Below, one piece after another: positions 30,976-37,181 of a stretch of 37,181 nt of DNA (its first letter is position 1; each line of letters starts with the position of its first letter). This DNA is from Rhodoplanes elegans. Lineage in GTDB: Bacteria; Pseudomonadota; Alphaproteobacteria; Rhizobiales; Xanthobacteraceae. The translations under genes were made by a program, and so were the position numbers. The notes under the pieces are model-generated. The model did no database searches, was not told where the DNA came from, and saw only the letters and a list, made by a program, of their open reading frames with translations. The stretch is from positions 1 to 37,181 of the forward strand of contig NZ_NHSK01000052.1 in assembly GCF_016653355.1 (NCBI RefSeq), read 5' to 3'.

Positions 30976-31668
30976 ATGTCCGATCCGGACCGGTCCGCAT
31001 TCGAATGCTGTCGCGACATGGACGCGCCGCTGTGCGAGCGCCTGGGCGCGCTCGATGCGGTCCACCAGGAGACGGTCCCGGCCCTGCACGAGGTGACCGA
31101 CCGCCTGGTCGCCCGCCTGCGCGAGAGCGGCGTCGGTGCCACGGCCCCGCAGGTCGGCGACCTGATGCCGGACTTCCTGCTGCCGGACGCGAACGGACGG
31201 CTGGTCGGTCTCGACGATCTGCTGGAGACCGGCCCGGTGGCGCTGGCGTTCCACCGCGGCCACTGGTGCTCGTATTGCCGGCTGAGCGTCGACGCGCTGG
31301 CGAAGGCGCGCGCGGCCGCCGATTCGGCCGGCCTGCACATGGTGGCGATCGTGCCGGATCTGCAGGAGTTCGCGCAGAGCTTCGCGGCGGATGCGCGCGG
31401 CGCCGTCCCGGTGCTGTGCGACGTCGACAACGGGCTCGCCGCCAGCCTCGATCTGGTCGTCTGGATGGGCGACGAGATGCTCGACCTGACGAAGAAGGCC
31501 GGCATCGACCTGCCCCGCTACCAGGGCAACGACTCGTGGTCGCTGCCGATCCCCGCGACCTTCGTGGTCGACCGCGACCGGCGGATCCTGGCGCGCTTCG
31601 TCGACCCGGACTATCGCAAGCGGATGTCGATCGAGGCCATGCTGGCCGCCGTCGCGCCCGCGACCTGA
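30976..31668 (+). CDS. AhpC/TSA-superfamily peroxiredoxin-like redoxin
   Basis: This 230-aa thioredoxin-fold protein is of the AhpC/TSA peroxiredoxin-like group. After a 60-residue helical N-terminus comes VGDLMPDFLLPDANGRLVGL, then AFHRGHWCSYCRLS with Cys98 and Cys101, and IPATFVVDRDRRILARFVDPDYRKR. The CxxC rather than the single peroxidatic Cys of TPxCT suggests disulfide exchange or thiol peroxidase activity. No signal peptide is visible, so it should be cytoplasmic. It lies between the two peptide clusters, convergent with the LysR gene, so a part in redox control of that locus is possible but unproven. Confidence 0.85.
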   Translation: MSDPDRSAFECCRDMDAPLCERLGALDAVHQETVPALHEVTDRLVARLRESGVGATAPQVGDLMPDFLLPDANGRLVGLDDLLETGPVALAFHRGHWCSYCRLSVDALAKARAAADSAGLHMVAIVPDLQEFAQSFAADARGAVPVLCDVDNGLAASLDLVVWMGDEMLDLTKKAGIDLPRYQGNDSWSLPIPATFVVDRDRRILARFVDPDYRKRMSIEAMLAAVAPAT

Positions 31669-31726
31669 TCAGCACCGAAGCGGATCGATATCGGACGCGC
31701 GCGGGCCGGCGAGGTCCGGCGCGATT

Positions 31727-32614
31727 TCACGCCAGCAGACGTTTCCAGTTGCACGCGCGCAGCATCTTCATCGCGGCGGTCGCCGCCGGCGACCGCTCGC
31801 GGCCGGCGACTCCGTACAGATAGATGGTCCGCTCCAGCTCGAAGCCGGCGAGCGGCGCCCGCACGACGCTCGCGCCCGACAGCGCGCTCGCCGGCGCGAC
31901 GGCGACGCCGAGATCCGCCTCCAGGAAATGGACGAGATCGCGCTCGCTGTGCAGCTCGTGCGCCCGGTCGACGTCGATGTCGGCCTTGCGCAGGAGCTCG
32001 GCGATGCGACCGGCGTGCTCGCAATAGACGCGCGTCAGGAGCCGCTCCTCGCGCAGATCCTCCGGCTCGACGACGGCGTGATTGGCGAGCCGACTGTCGG
32101 CGCCGATCAGCAGCTCGAACCGCTCCGAGAACAGCGGCCAGTGATCGAAGCGGTCCCAGCTCGTGTCGATCGCCGCGATCATGCCGAGCTCGGTCGTCCC
32201 GTCCTTCAGCAGGCGCGTGACGTCGGCGGCCGAGCCGCGCATCAGCCTGAGGTCGAGCCCGCGGAAATGCCGCCCGAGCTCCTGCAGATGCGGCACCAGG
32301 AGACTGCCGTCGATGCTCTCCGACACGGCGATCCGCAGCGTGCCGGCCTCGCCCTTCTTCATCGACGAGGCGAGCGCGCGGGCCGAGCGCGCGGCGTCGT
32401 CGCACTGCTGCATGAAGGGCAGCATGCGCTGGCCGAGATCTGTCAGCAGCGCCTGCGGCCGCTCGCGCCGGAACAGGTCCCCACCGAACTCGGCCTCGAG
32501 CTGCTGGATGGCGCGCGTGAGCGAGGGCTGCGAGACGTTGCACTCGCTCGCCGCCTGCGTGAAGTTGCGCGTCCTGGCGAGTGCCAGGAAATAGCGCACC
32601 TGATGCATTTCCAT
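31727..32614 (-). CDS. LysR-type transcriptional regulator
   Basis: This 295-aa LysR-family regulator has an N-terminal winged helix-turn-helix (HQVRYFLALARTRNFTQAAS...NVSQPSLTRAIQQLE) at about residues 4-60, a linker helix, and a C-terminal periplasmic-binding-like effector domain from about residue 90 (TLRIAVSESIDGSLLVPHLQ). These proteins bind T-N11-A sites as tetramers and respond to a small ligand. Its start at 32614 is 190 bp from ATAG-N7-CTAT arrays at 32803 in the divergent gap with peptide gene 4, the usual layout for LysR-type autoregulation. The same array precedes gene 1. The effector is unknown. Confidence 0.92.
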   Translation of the reverse strand: MEMHQVRYFLALARTRNFTQAASECNVSQPSLTRAIQQLEAEFGGDLFRRERPQALLTDLGQRMLPFMQQCDDAARSARALASSMKKGEAGTLRIAVSESIDGSLLVPHLQELGRHFRGLDLRLMRGSAADVTRLLKDGTTELGMIAAIDTSWDRFDHWPLFSERFELLIGADSRLANHAVVEPEDLREERLLTRVYCEHAGRIAELLRKADIDVDRAHELHSERDLVHFLEADLGVAVAPASALSGASVVRAPLAGFELERTIYLYGVAGRERSPAATAAMKMLRACNWKRLLA

Positions 32615-32802
32615 CCGGGCACCGAACCCACGGTCTCCATCCGCGGAGACTTCATTCGAAGACGTCTGACGCAGGAGACAGGCGCATCGCAGCGCCGAGC
32701 CCGCAGAAAGCGGCCTCCACGCGTGGAAGATTTAAGTTTCGAGCCCGCCAGGTCAAGGGCGAAGCGGCGCCGACCGCCGCCAGGCATCCCGTGCCGCGCG
32801 CC

Positions 32803-32828
32803 ATAGCGCGACGCTATCGATCCCATAG
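32803..32828 (+). promoter_or_regulatory. Second ATAG/CTAT/ATAG half-site array
   Basis: ATAG (32803-32806), CTAT (32814-32817) and ATAG (32825-32828) repeat the array at 30083-30108 with the same 11-bp steps. Here the first pair extends to ATAGCG-CGA-CGCTAT. It sits in the divergent gap between the LysR gene and peptide gene 4. Confidence 0.62.
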
Positions 32829-32877
32829 GCACTCGGCATTTCAGTTCGGCCCTCTCCGCCGCGATATTCGCATCACC

Positions 32878-32894
32878 GGCTTCGAGACGAAGCC
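32878..32894 (+). promoter_or_regulatory. Perfect 5' leader hairpin before peptide gene 4
   Basis: GGCTTCG and CGAAGCC pair around AGA, identical to 30158-30174, upstream of the AAGGAG ribosome binding site. Confidence 0.6.
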
Positions 32895-32918
32895 ACAGCG
32901 AAACCGAAGGAGACCGCC

Positions 32919-33086
32919 ATGACCCGCAAGACCATCGCCCTCGCCGCCCTCGTCGCCGCCACGCTGGTGTCGGCCCAGAGCATCGTGAACGCCGCGCCCT
33001 ATGGCGATCAGGGCAGCCGCTACGTCGAGACCGGCCACGGCGCCGTCGAGACCGGCTCCGACCAGGCCAAGGGCGGCATCCGCTGA
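32919..33086 (+). CDS. Small secreted peptide, paralogue 4
   Basis: This 55-aa peptide is the counterpart of paralogue 1: signal MTRKTIALAALVAATLVSAQ and SIVNA, mature part identical. The nine base differences are eight synonymous plus Leu6 to Ile. GAAGGAG precedes the ATG. It is the first gene of the second cluster and is divergent from the LysR gene. Confidence 0.8.
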   Translation: MTRKTIALAALVAATLVSAQSIVNAAPYGDQGSRYVETGHGAVETGSDQAKGGIR

Positions 33087-33136
33087 ACGACCCCACCCCC
33101 GACCACATCACTGATCAGACCAACAGGAGACCCCCC

Positions 33137-33298
33137 ATGAACACGATCAAGATCGCGCTCGTCGCCCTCGCCACCCTCGTCTCGGCCCAGAGCATCGTCA
33201 ACGCCGCGCCCTCCGGCGACCAGGGCAGCCGCTATGTCGAGACCGGCCACGGCGCCGTCGAGACCGGCAACGACCAGGCCAAGGGCAATATCCGCTGA
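33137..33298 (+). CDS. Small secreted peptide, paralogue 5
   Basis: This is a 53-aa peptide with signal MNTIKIALVALATLVSAQ and SIVNA. It is the most divergent mature form: APSGDQG for APYGDQG, ETGNDQ for ETGSDQ, and KGNIR for KGGIR. AGGAG lies upstream of the ATG. It ends the second cluster, with a hairpin (33314-33336) 16 bp after its stop. Confidence 0.78.
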   Translation: MNTIKIALVALATLVSAQSIVNAAPSGDQGSRYVETGHGAVETGNDQAKGNIR

Positions 33299-33313
33299 CG
33301 ACCAGCGGACGAC

Positions 33314-33336
33314 GGCCGGCCCCGCCGGGGCCGGCC
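33314..33336 (+). terminator. Hairpin after the second peptide cluster
   Basis: GGCCGGCCCC (33314-33323) pairs perfectly with GGGGCCGGCC (33327-33336) over a GCC loop. It lies at the same place as the inverted repeat after cluster 1 but with a different sequence. There is no T-tract. Confidence 0.68.
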
Positions 33337-33362
33337 GATCCACACGAGCGCGGAGGTGCGTC

Positions 33363-33665
33363 ATGAATCGACTGGGCTTTGCGATCGCCGTCGTCCTCGC
33401 AGTCGTCACGACAGGGATCACGATGGGTGTCACGGGCGCGCCGGCCGCGCCGTTCGGGTCAGATCAACCGCCGAACGTCGGCACGACGCCGGGCGAGGTG
33501 CGGAACGACGTGCCGCGCGGACCATTCTCGGCGCGCTCGGGGCCCGGCTTCGCGGCCGACGTCGTATGCCGCGACGCGACCCTGCTCGACACGATTCCGC
33601 CCGGCCGCGGCCGCCTGTTCGAGTGTCTTCCCGACGGCTCGCCGGCGACGCACGTTCCGCACTGA
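33363..33665 (+). CDS. Small exported protein of unknown function
   Basis: This 100-aa protein has a signal or anchor at residues 5-28 (GFAIAVVLAVVTTGITMGVTG). The rest is Pro/Gly-rich with two Cys (VVCRDATL and FECLPDG), which might form a disulfide outside the cytoplasm. GGAGGTG at 33351-33357 precedes the ATG by 5 nt, a strong start. I do not recognise a family. It shares strand with the peptides and follows them by 64 bp, but its sequence is unrelated. It is convergent with the esterase. Confidence 0.65.
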   Translation: MNRLGFAIAVVLAVVTTGITMGVTGAPAAPFGSDQPPNVGTTPGEVRNDVPRGPFSARSGPGFAADVVCRDATLLDTIPPGRGRLFECLPDGSPATHVPH

Positions 33666-33687
33666 ACGCCGTCGCGGTGTTGGACAT

Positions 33688-34902
33688 TCAGCGCCGCTTG
33701 TTCAGGCCGGCCGCGTCGAGCGCGCGCTTGATCGTGTCCTCGACGAACTTCTGGACACCCGGACGAGGTCGCGGCGGATCCGCGGCGCGGCCTCGGGGCG
33801 GCGGCACGGCGGCGTCGGCCGCCGGCGCGACCCGCGGAGACTCGACGCGTTGTGCTTCGACACGCGGCGCCGGGCGCTCGCCGGCGAACGGGTTGACGAT
33901 CGTGCGCCGCGTCTGCGTCAGCCCGAAGAAGCGGGCGATGTGATAAGACGACGAGATCCCGACCTCGATCAGATACTCGCCGGGCACGCCGTAGCTCGTG
34001 TCGTCGTCGCCACCGGCGACCGGGGCGCCGTGCGCCATCAGCGGAATGATGTAGCTCTCGATCACGTCGCGGCCCTTGGCGTCGGTCCACACGTGGCGCG
34101 GATAGCCGTCGACCGTCTCGGTCCGGTCAGGGCGCGTCGAGAGGCCGTGCACGTCGGTCCACTGCTTGAGCAGCTCCTCGGCGTTCTTCGGCTTGACCAC
34201 CGTGTCGGCGCCGCCGTGCCAGACGGAGACGCGCGGCCACGGCCCGCGATGCGGCGAGGCGGCGCGCACCAGATCGCCCCATTCCTTCGGCTCGCGCACC
34301 TTCACCCGGAACATGCTCTCCAGCGCCTGGCGCATGCCGGTCGCGCTCTTGTAGGGCAGCCCGGCCACGATGGCGCCGGCGGCGAAGACCTCCGGATAGG
34401 TCGCGAGCATCACGGCCGTCATGGCGCCGCCCGCCGAGAGACCGGTGACGAAGATCTGCTTGGGATCGACCGCATGATCCTCGGCCATCTTGCGGATCAT
34501 CTGACGGATCGAGGCGGCCTCGCCTTGCCCGCGCGTCGCGTCGTGCTCGCGGAACCAGTTGAAGCAGGTCTTCGGGTTGTTCGCCTCGGTCTGCTCGGGG
34601 AACACCAGCAGGAAGCCGTAGCGGTCGGCGAGCGTCGACCAGCCGGCGCCGAGATCGTAGCTCGCCGCCGTCTGGGTGCAGCCGTGCATCACGACGACGA
34701 GACTCTTGTTCGGCTTCTTCGGGACGTACTTGTACATCCGAAGGCCGCCCGGATTGGGCCCGAAGTCGGGCACCGCCGTGAGCCGGCTCGGCACGTCCGG
34801 CCGCTCGCGCGACGAGACGGCGCCCGGCATCATGCGCAGGAACGCTTCCCACTGCTTGCGCTGGCGCTCCAGCGCCGCGATTGTCGTCTGCAGACCGGGC
34901 AC
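33688..34902 (-). CDS. PHB-depolymerase family esterase
   Basis: This alpha/beta hydrolase of about 404 aa is of the Esterase_phd/poly(3-hydroxyalkanoate) depolymerase-like group, which cleave polyester or acyl and feruloyl esters. Visible features are VVVMHGCTQTAASYD (oxyanion region, 70-84), nucleophile Ser156 in TGLSAGGAM, WHGGADTVVKP with the acid, and IPLMAHGAPV with the likely His. A Pro/Arg-rich C-terminal tail of about 60 residues ends in a basic helix. GTG 34902 is preferred, as GAGGAG lies 8 nt upstream and the protein then begins PGLQTTIAALERQ. An ATG at 34965 is possible but adds 21 unconserved residues. No clear signal peptide is present with the GTG start, so it may act inside the cell. 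Confidence 0.87.
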   Translation of the reverse strand: MPGLQTTIAALERQRKQWEAFLRMMPGAVSSRERPDVPSRLTAVPDFGPNPGGLRMYKYVPKKPNKSLVVVMHGCTQTAASYDLGAGWSTLADRYGFLLVFPEQTEANNPKTCFNWFREHDATRGQGEAASIRQMIRKMAEDHAVDPKQIFVTGLSAGGAMTAVMLATYPEVFAAGAIVAGLPYKSATGMRQALESMFRVKVREPKEWGDLVRAASPHRGPWPRVSVWHGGADTVVKPKNAEELLKQWTDVHGLSTRPDRTETVDGYPRHVWTDAKGRDVIESYIIPLMAHGAPVAGGDDDTSYGVPGEYLIEVGISSSYHIARFFGLTQTRRTIVNPFAGERPAPRVEAQRVESPRVAPAADAAVPPPRGRAADPPRPRPGVQKFVEDTIKRALDAAGLNKRR

Positions 34903-35050
34903 TCGTGACTCTCCTCGAACGCGCGCGACCGAGACTAACGCGCCCGGCGACGCTGCGATGCACAATTTCCTTGAACAATGTGTTGATGCGCGATCGCGGC
35001 CGTCCTAAGGCGTCGCATTCTGCGGCGTGATAACGTGAAAGTGACAGCGA

Positions 35051-35833
35051 ATGGACCTCGGACTCGTCGGAAAAGTTGCAATCGTCACGGGCGCGAGCCG
35101 CGGCATCGGCCGCGCAATCGCATTGCGGCTCGCCGCGGAGGGCATGGACATCGCCCTCGTCGCCCGCTCCGCCAACGCGCTCCACGCCGTGCGCCGTGAC
35201 ATCGACGCGCTCGGCCGCGAGTGCGTCGCCTGGGCGGCGGATCTGCGCGAACCGAACGTCGCGACCGAGATCGTCGCCAAGACCAGCGGGGCGCTCGGCC
35301 GGCTCGACCTGCTCGTCAACAGCGCGGGCGCGACGAGGCGCGGCGACTTCCTCACGCTCACCGACGACGACTGGACCGACGGCTTCGCGCTGAAGTTCTT
35401 CGGCACGATGCGCCTGACGCGAGCCGCATGGCCGCTCCTGCAGGCGGCGGGCGGCAGCGTGATCACGATCGCCGGCACGGGCGGGCGCACCGGTGACGCG
35501 GAGTTCGCCATCGGCGGCAGCGTCAACGCGGCGCTCGGCCTGCTGACGAAGGTGCTGGCCGATCGCGGCATCGCCGACGGCGTGCGCGTCAACACGATCA
35601 ATCCTGGCATCATCGAGACCGAGCGCTTCTTCGCCCGCCTGGGTCGCGTGATGGAGGAAACCGGCGTGTCGGAGGCCGAGGCGCGAGAGAAAATGCTCGC
35701 CGCACATCGCGTCGCCCGTTTCGGCCGGCCCGAAGAGGTCGCCGACCTCGTCGCCGTGATGGCCTCGCCTCGCTTCGGCCATCTCGCCGGCGCCATCGTC
35801 GACCTCGACGGCGGCGAGACGCGGACGGTGTGA
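35051..35833 (+). CDS. Short-chain dehydrogenase/reductase family protein lacking the YxxxK motif
   Basis: This 260-aa SDR has the cofactor motif VTGASRGIG (residues 12-20), DLLVNSAGA, NTINPGIIET, and a C-terminal VDLDGG. The catalytic Ser-Tyr-Lys set is not visible: where YSASKAAL is expected the sequence reads GGSVNAAL, and the Ser position is in AGTGG. It may therefore bind NAD(P)H without classical reductase chemistry, or use other residues. ATG 35051 gives the normal N-terminus. It stands alone, divergent from the esterase by about 150 bp, and its substrate is unknown. Confidence 0.88.
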   Translation: MDLGLVGKVAIVTGASRGIGRAIALRLAAEGMDIALVARSANALHAVRRDIDALGRECVAWAADLREPNVATEIVAKTSGALGRLDLLVNSAGATRRGDFLTLTDDDWTDGFALKFFGTMRLTRAAWPLLQAAGGSVITIAGTGGRTGDAEFAIGGSVNAALGLLTKVLADRGIADGVRVNTINPGIIETERFFARLGRVMEETGVSEAEAREKMLAAHRVARFGRPEEVADLVAVMASPRFGHLAGAIVDLDGGETRTV

Positions 35834-35867
35834 GCCGGACGACGTGACACGCCGGGAATCCGGGACT

Positions 35868-36146
35868 CGTCATGGCCGGGCTCGTCCCCATCGGCGCTGA
35901 GTTCAGGTCCGAAGCCTCTCCGTCGTCATGCTCCGCGCAGGCGGAGCACCCAGTACGCCGCAGCGTTTCGACTGAAACAACGAACGCCGGTGGATACTGG
36001 GTCGTCCGCCTGCGCGGACGACGACCACCGAGAGGTTTTGCCTCAAGTCCTGACTTAGCGCCCAGGAGGCTCGTCCCGGCCATGCACGGTCCTGGTACGG
36101 TGCCGCCCGGAAGACATGGATGGCCGCGACCAGCGCGGCCATGACG
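35868..36146. repeat. Nested palindromic repeats between the SDR and MoeB-like genes
   Basis: The outer repeat is the class found at 1759-1840 (CGTCATGGCCGGGCTCGTCC at the left, CTCGTCCCGGCCATGCACGG and GCGCGGCCATGACG at the right). Inside it sits another imperfect palindrome: 35922-35955 (TCCGCGCAGGCGGAGCACCC) pairs with 35995-36026 (GGGTCGTCCGCCTGCGCGGA). The inner element looks inserted into the outer one. The gap 35834-36183 holds no gene. Confidence 0.65.
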
Positions 36147-36183
36147 ATGCCAGAGTTCGCGGTGGCGTTCGGCCCGCCTCGCT

Positions 36184-36990
36184 TCACCTCTCCTCGTACG
36201 CGGACAAGTCCGTGATGGTCGGCGTCTCGCCGGTCAGCGGGTTGCCCGGATCCCAGGCGTAGCGCAGCGTCTCGAAGCGCAGGCTGCGGCCGTCGACCAT
36301 CAGCAGGCGGCCGACCAGGCCCTCGCCGAAGCCGACGATCTCGCGCGCCACCTCGACGGCCATCAGCGAGCCGATCACGCCCGTGAAGGCGCCGAGAATT
36401 CCGGCCTCGGCGCAGGCCGGCACGGTGCCGGGCGGCGGCGGCTCCGGGAACAGGCAGCGATAGGTCGGGTTCGGCGTGCCGTCGGGCCCGCGCTCGTGCG
36501 GCCGCAGCGTCGTGATGGTGCCGTCGAAGATGCCGACCGCGCCGGTGACCAGCGGCCGCTTCGCGAGGCAGCAGGCATCGGAGACCATATAGCGGGTGGT
36601 GAAGTTGTCCGAGCCGTCGACGACGAGATCGTAGCGCGCGATCAGGTCGAGCGCGTTCGCCGGCCCGATGCGGGTCGGGTGGCGCTCGACCGTCACATGC
36701 GGGTTGAGCCGGCCGATCACCTCGGCGGCGCTGTCGACCTTCGGCCGGCCGAGATCCGGCGTCGCATGGATCACCTGGCGCTGCAGGTTGGAGAGCGACA
36801 CCACGTCGTCGTCGACGATGCCGAGCGTCCCGACCCCGGCGGCGGCCAGATAGAGCAGCAGCGGCGCGCCGAGCCCACCGGCCCCGACCACCAGCACCCG
36901 CGCGGCCTTCAGGGCTGCCTGGCCGGGGCCGCCGACCTCGTGCAGCACGATGTGGCGGGCGTAGCGCTCGAGCTCGTCGGGAGTCAGCAT
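36184..36990 (-). CDS. MoeB/ThiF-like E1 adenylyltransferase (HesA/MoeB/ThiF family)
   Basis: This 268-aa enzyme of the ubiquitin-activating-like family adenylates the C-terminal glycine of a ubiquitin-fold sulfur carrier (MoaD, ThiS or similar). The start ELERYARHIVLHEVGGPGQ, the ATP-binding GAGGLG (36-41), DDDVVSLSNLQRQ, and DGSDNFTTRYMVSDAC are standard. The two zinc CxxC pairs of MoeB are not present: YRCLFPEP keeps one Cys and the terminal CxxC is absent (YAWDPGNPLTG). No carrier gene lies nearby. ATG 36990 is chosen by homology of the start and an AGGTG upstream; a longer ATG at 37044 is less likely. Which carrier it activates is open. Confidence 0.9.
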   Translation of the reverse strand: MLTPDELERYARHIVLHEVGGPGQAALKAARVLVVGAGGLGAPLLLYLAAAGVGTLGIVDDDVVSLSNLQRQVIHATPDLGRPKVDSAAEVIGRLNPHVTVERHPTRIGPANALDLIARYDLVVDGSDNFTTRYMVSDACCLAKRPLVTGAVGIFDGTITTLRPHERGPDGTPNPTYRCLFPEPPPPGTVPACAEAGILGAFTGVIGSLMAVEVAREIVGFGEGLVGRLLMVDGRSLRFETLRYAWDPGNPLTGETPTITDLSAYEER

Positions 36991-37059
36991 CGTGGCACCT
37001 TTCTCCCCTCGCCCGGTTTGGCTAGGGTCGCCGCGCTCTACCACGTTCGGGAGGCCGGA

Positions 37060-37181
37060 ATGAACCGTGTCGCGCCGCTCCTGCTCGCCGCCCTGCTCGC
37101 CGCCCCGCTCGCGGGGACGATCGCCGGCACCGTGCCGGCCGCGGCGCAGGCCCCCGGCCCGGCCGCCCCGCCGGCCCGGAA
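37060..37181 (+). CDS. Exported protein, N-terminal part only
   Basis: ATG 37060 opens a frame that runs off the window. The 40 residues visible are a clear signal peptide (LLLAALLAAPLAGTIAG, cut near AAAQA) followed by a Pro/Ala linker. GGAGG at 37050-37054 is a likely ribosome binding site. It is divergent from the MoeB-like gene, with a 69-bp gap. No family can be named from this fragment. Confidence 0.6.
   Translation, partial: MNRVAPLLLAALLAAPLAGTIAGTVPAAAQAPGPAAPPAR

Larger units (their letters stand above)
32802..33086 (+). repeat. Duplicated peptide cassette, copy 2
   Basis: This is the second copy of the 285-bp block at 30082-30366. The 92 bp from CATAG to just after the leader hairpin differ from copy 1 by a single base, fewer changes than at synonymous sites inside the gene. 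That points to constraint on the leader or recent gene conversion. Confidence 0.9.

Noticed and set aside
30199-33298. Peptide gene clusters as a CRISPR array or non-coding repeats
   Set aside because: Units are about 210 bp, start with ribosome binding sites and signal peptides, and differ mainly at synonymous positions.
30199-33298. Peptides as RiPP precursors or class II bacteriocins
   Set aside because: No Cys, no modification enzyme, protease-transporter or immunity gene nearby, and the leader is a Sec signal rather than a RiPP leader. Not excluded, only unsupported.

Overview
The window is about 70% GC with compact, mostly single-copy genes. It carries short palindromic intergenic repeats of the kind seen in Rhizobiales, a bacterial Ku gene, and a tripartite tricarboxylate (Tct/Bug) transport locus. 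Together these suggest a metabolically versatile alphaproteobacterium, most likely Hyphomicrobiales (Rhizobiales). No rRNA, tRNA, phage, transposase or CRISPR array was seen.

Layout, left to right. (1) 1-4842: a perfect 44-bp palindrome, a GT39 membrane glycosyltransferase abutting a SAM methyltransferase, then a secreted S9 prolyl-oligopeptidase-like peptidase. (2) 4865-5467: a complete RelB/DinJ-YafQ toxin-antitoxin operon with a 9-bp inverted-repeat operator lying on its promoter. (3) 5610-9420: an SbcD/YhaO-like nuclease and an SbcC/YhaN-like SMC ATPase. (4) 9748-11255: a PlsC-like acyltransferase overlapping by 4 nt a GNAT-fold protein that resembles FeeM-type N-acyltransferases. (5) 11472-19495: an orphan Tat-exported Bug receptor, Ku, a tctCBA transporter operon, a tandem-rhodanese sulfurtransferase and a zinc alcohol dehydrogenase. 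(6) Minus strand, 19749-21419: a Gfo/Idh/MocA oxidoreductase and a GlcG/HbpS-like protein. (7) Minus strand, 21802-29427: a two-gene electron-transfer operon. It consists of a fused pyruvate:ferredoxin oxidoreductase of about 1600 aa with one apparent frameshift, coupled by an ATGA overlap to a 942-aa fusion of NfnB-like and NfnA-like modules. A strong T-tract terminator follows. (8) 30082-33298: five nearly identical tiny secreted-peptide genes in two clusters (three plus two), enclosing a thioredoxin-fold redoxin gene and a LysR-type regulator gene. (9) 33363-37181: a small exported protein, a PHB-depolymerase-type esterase, a divergent SDR, a nested repeat region, a MoeB/ThiF-like E1 enzyme, and the start of another exported protein cut by the window edge.

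The most unusual system is region 8. The two peptide clusters share a 117-bp leader that is almost identical. It contains three half-sites ATAG/CTAT/ATAG spaced exactly 11 bp apart, matching the LysR-type T-N11-A geometry, and a perfect 7-bp hairpin just before the ribosome binding site. Comparing gene 1 with gene 4 gives eight synonymous differences and one conservative nonsynonymous difference, so the peptides appear to be translated and selected. The divergent position of the LysR gene next to the second cluster suggests it controls both. No function is recognised for the peptides.

Region 7 is the second point of interest. It would join pyruvate oxidation to NAD(P)+ reduction through two giant fused proteins made from one transcript.
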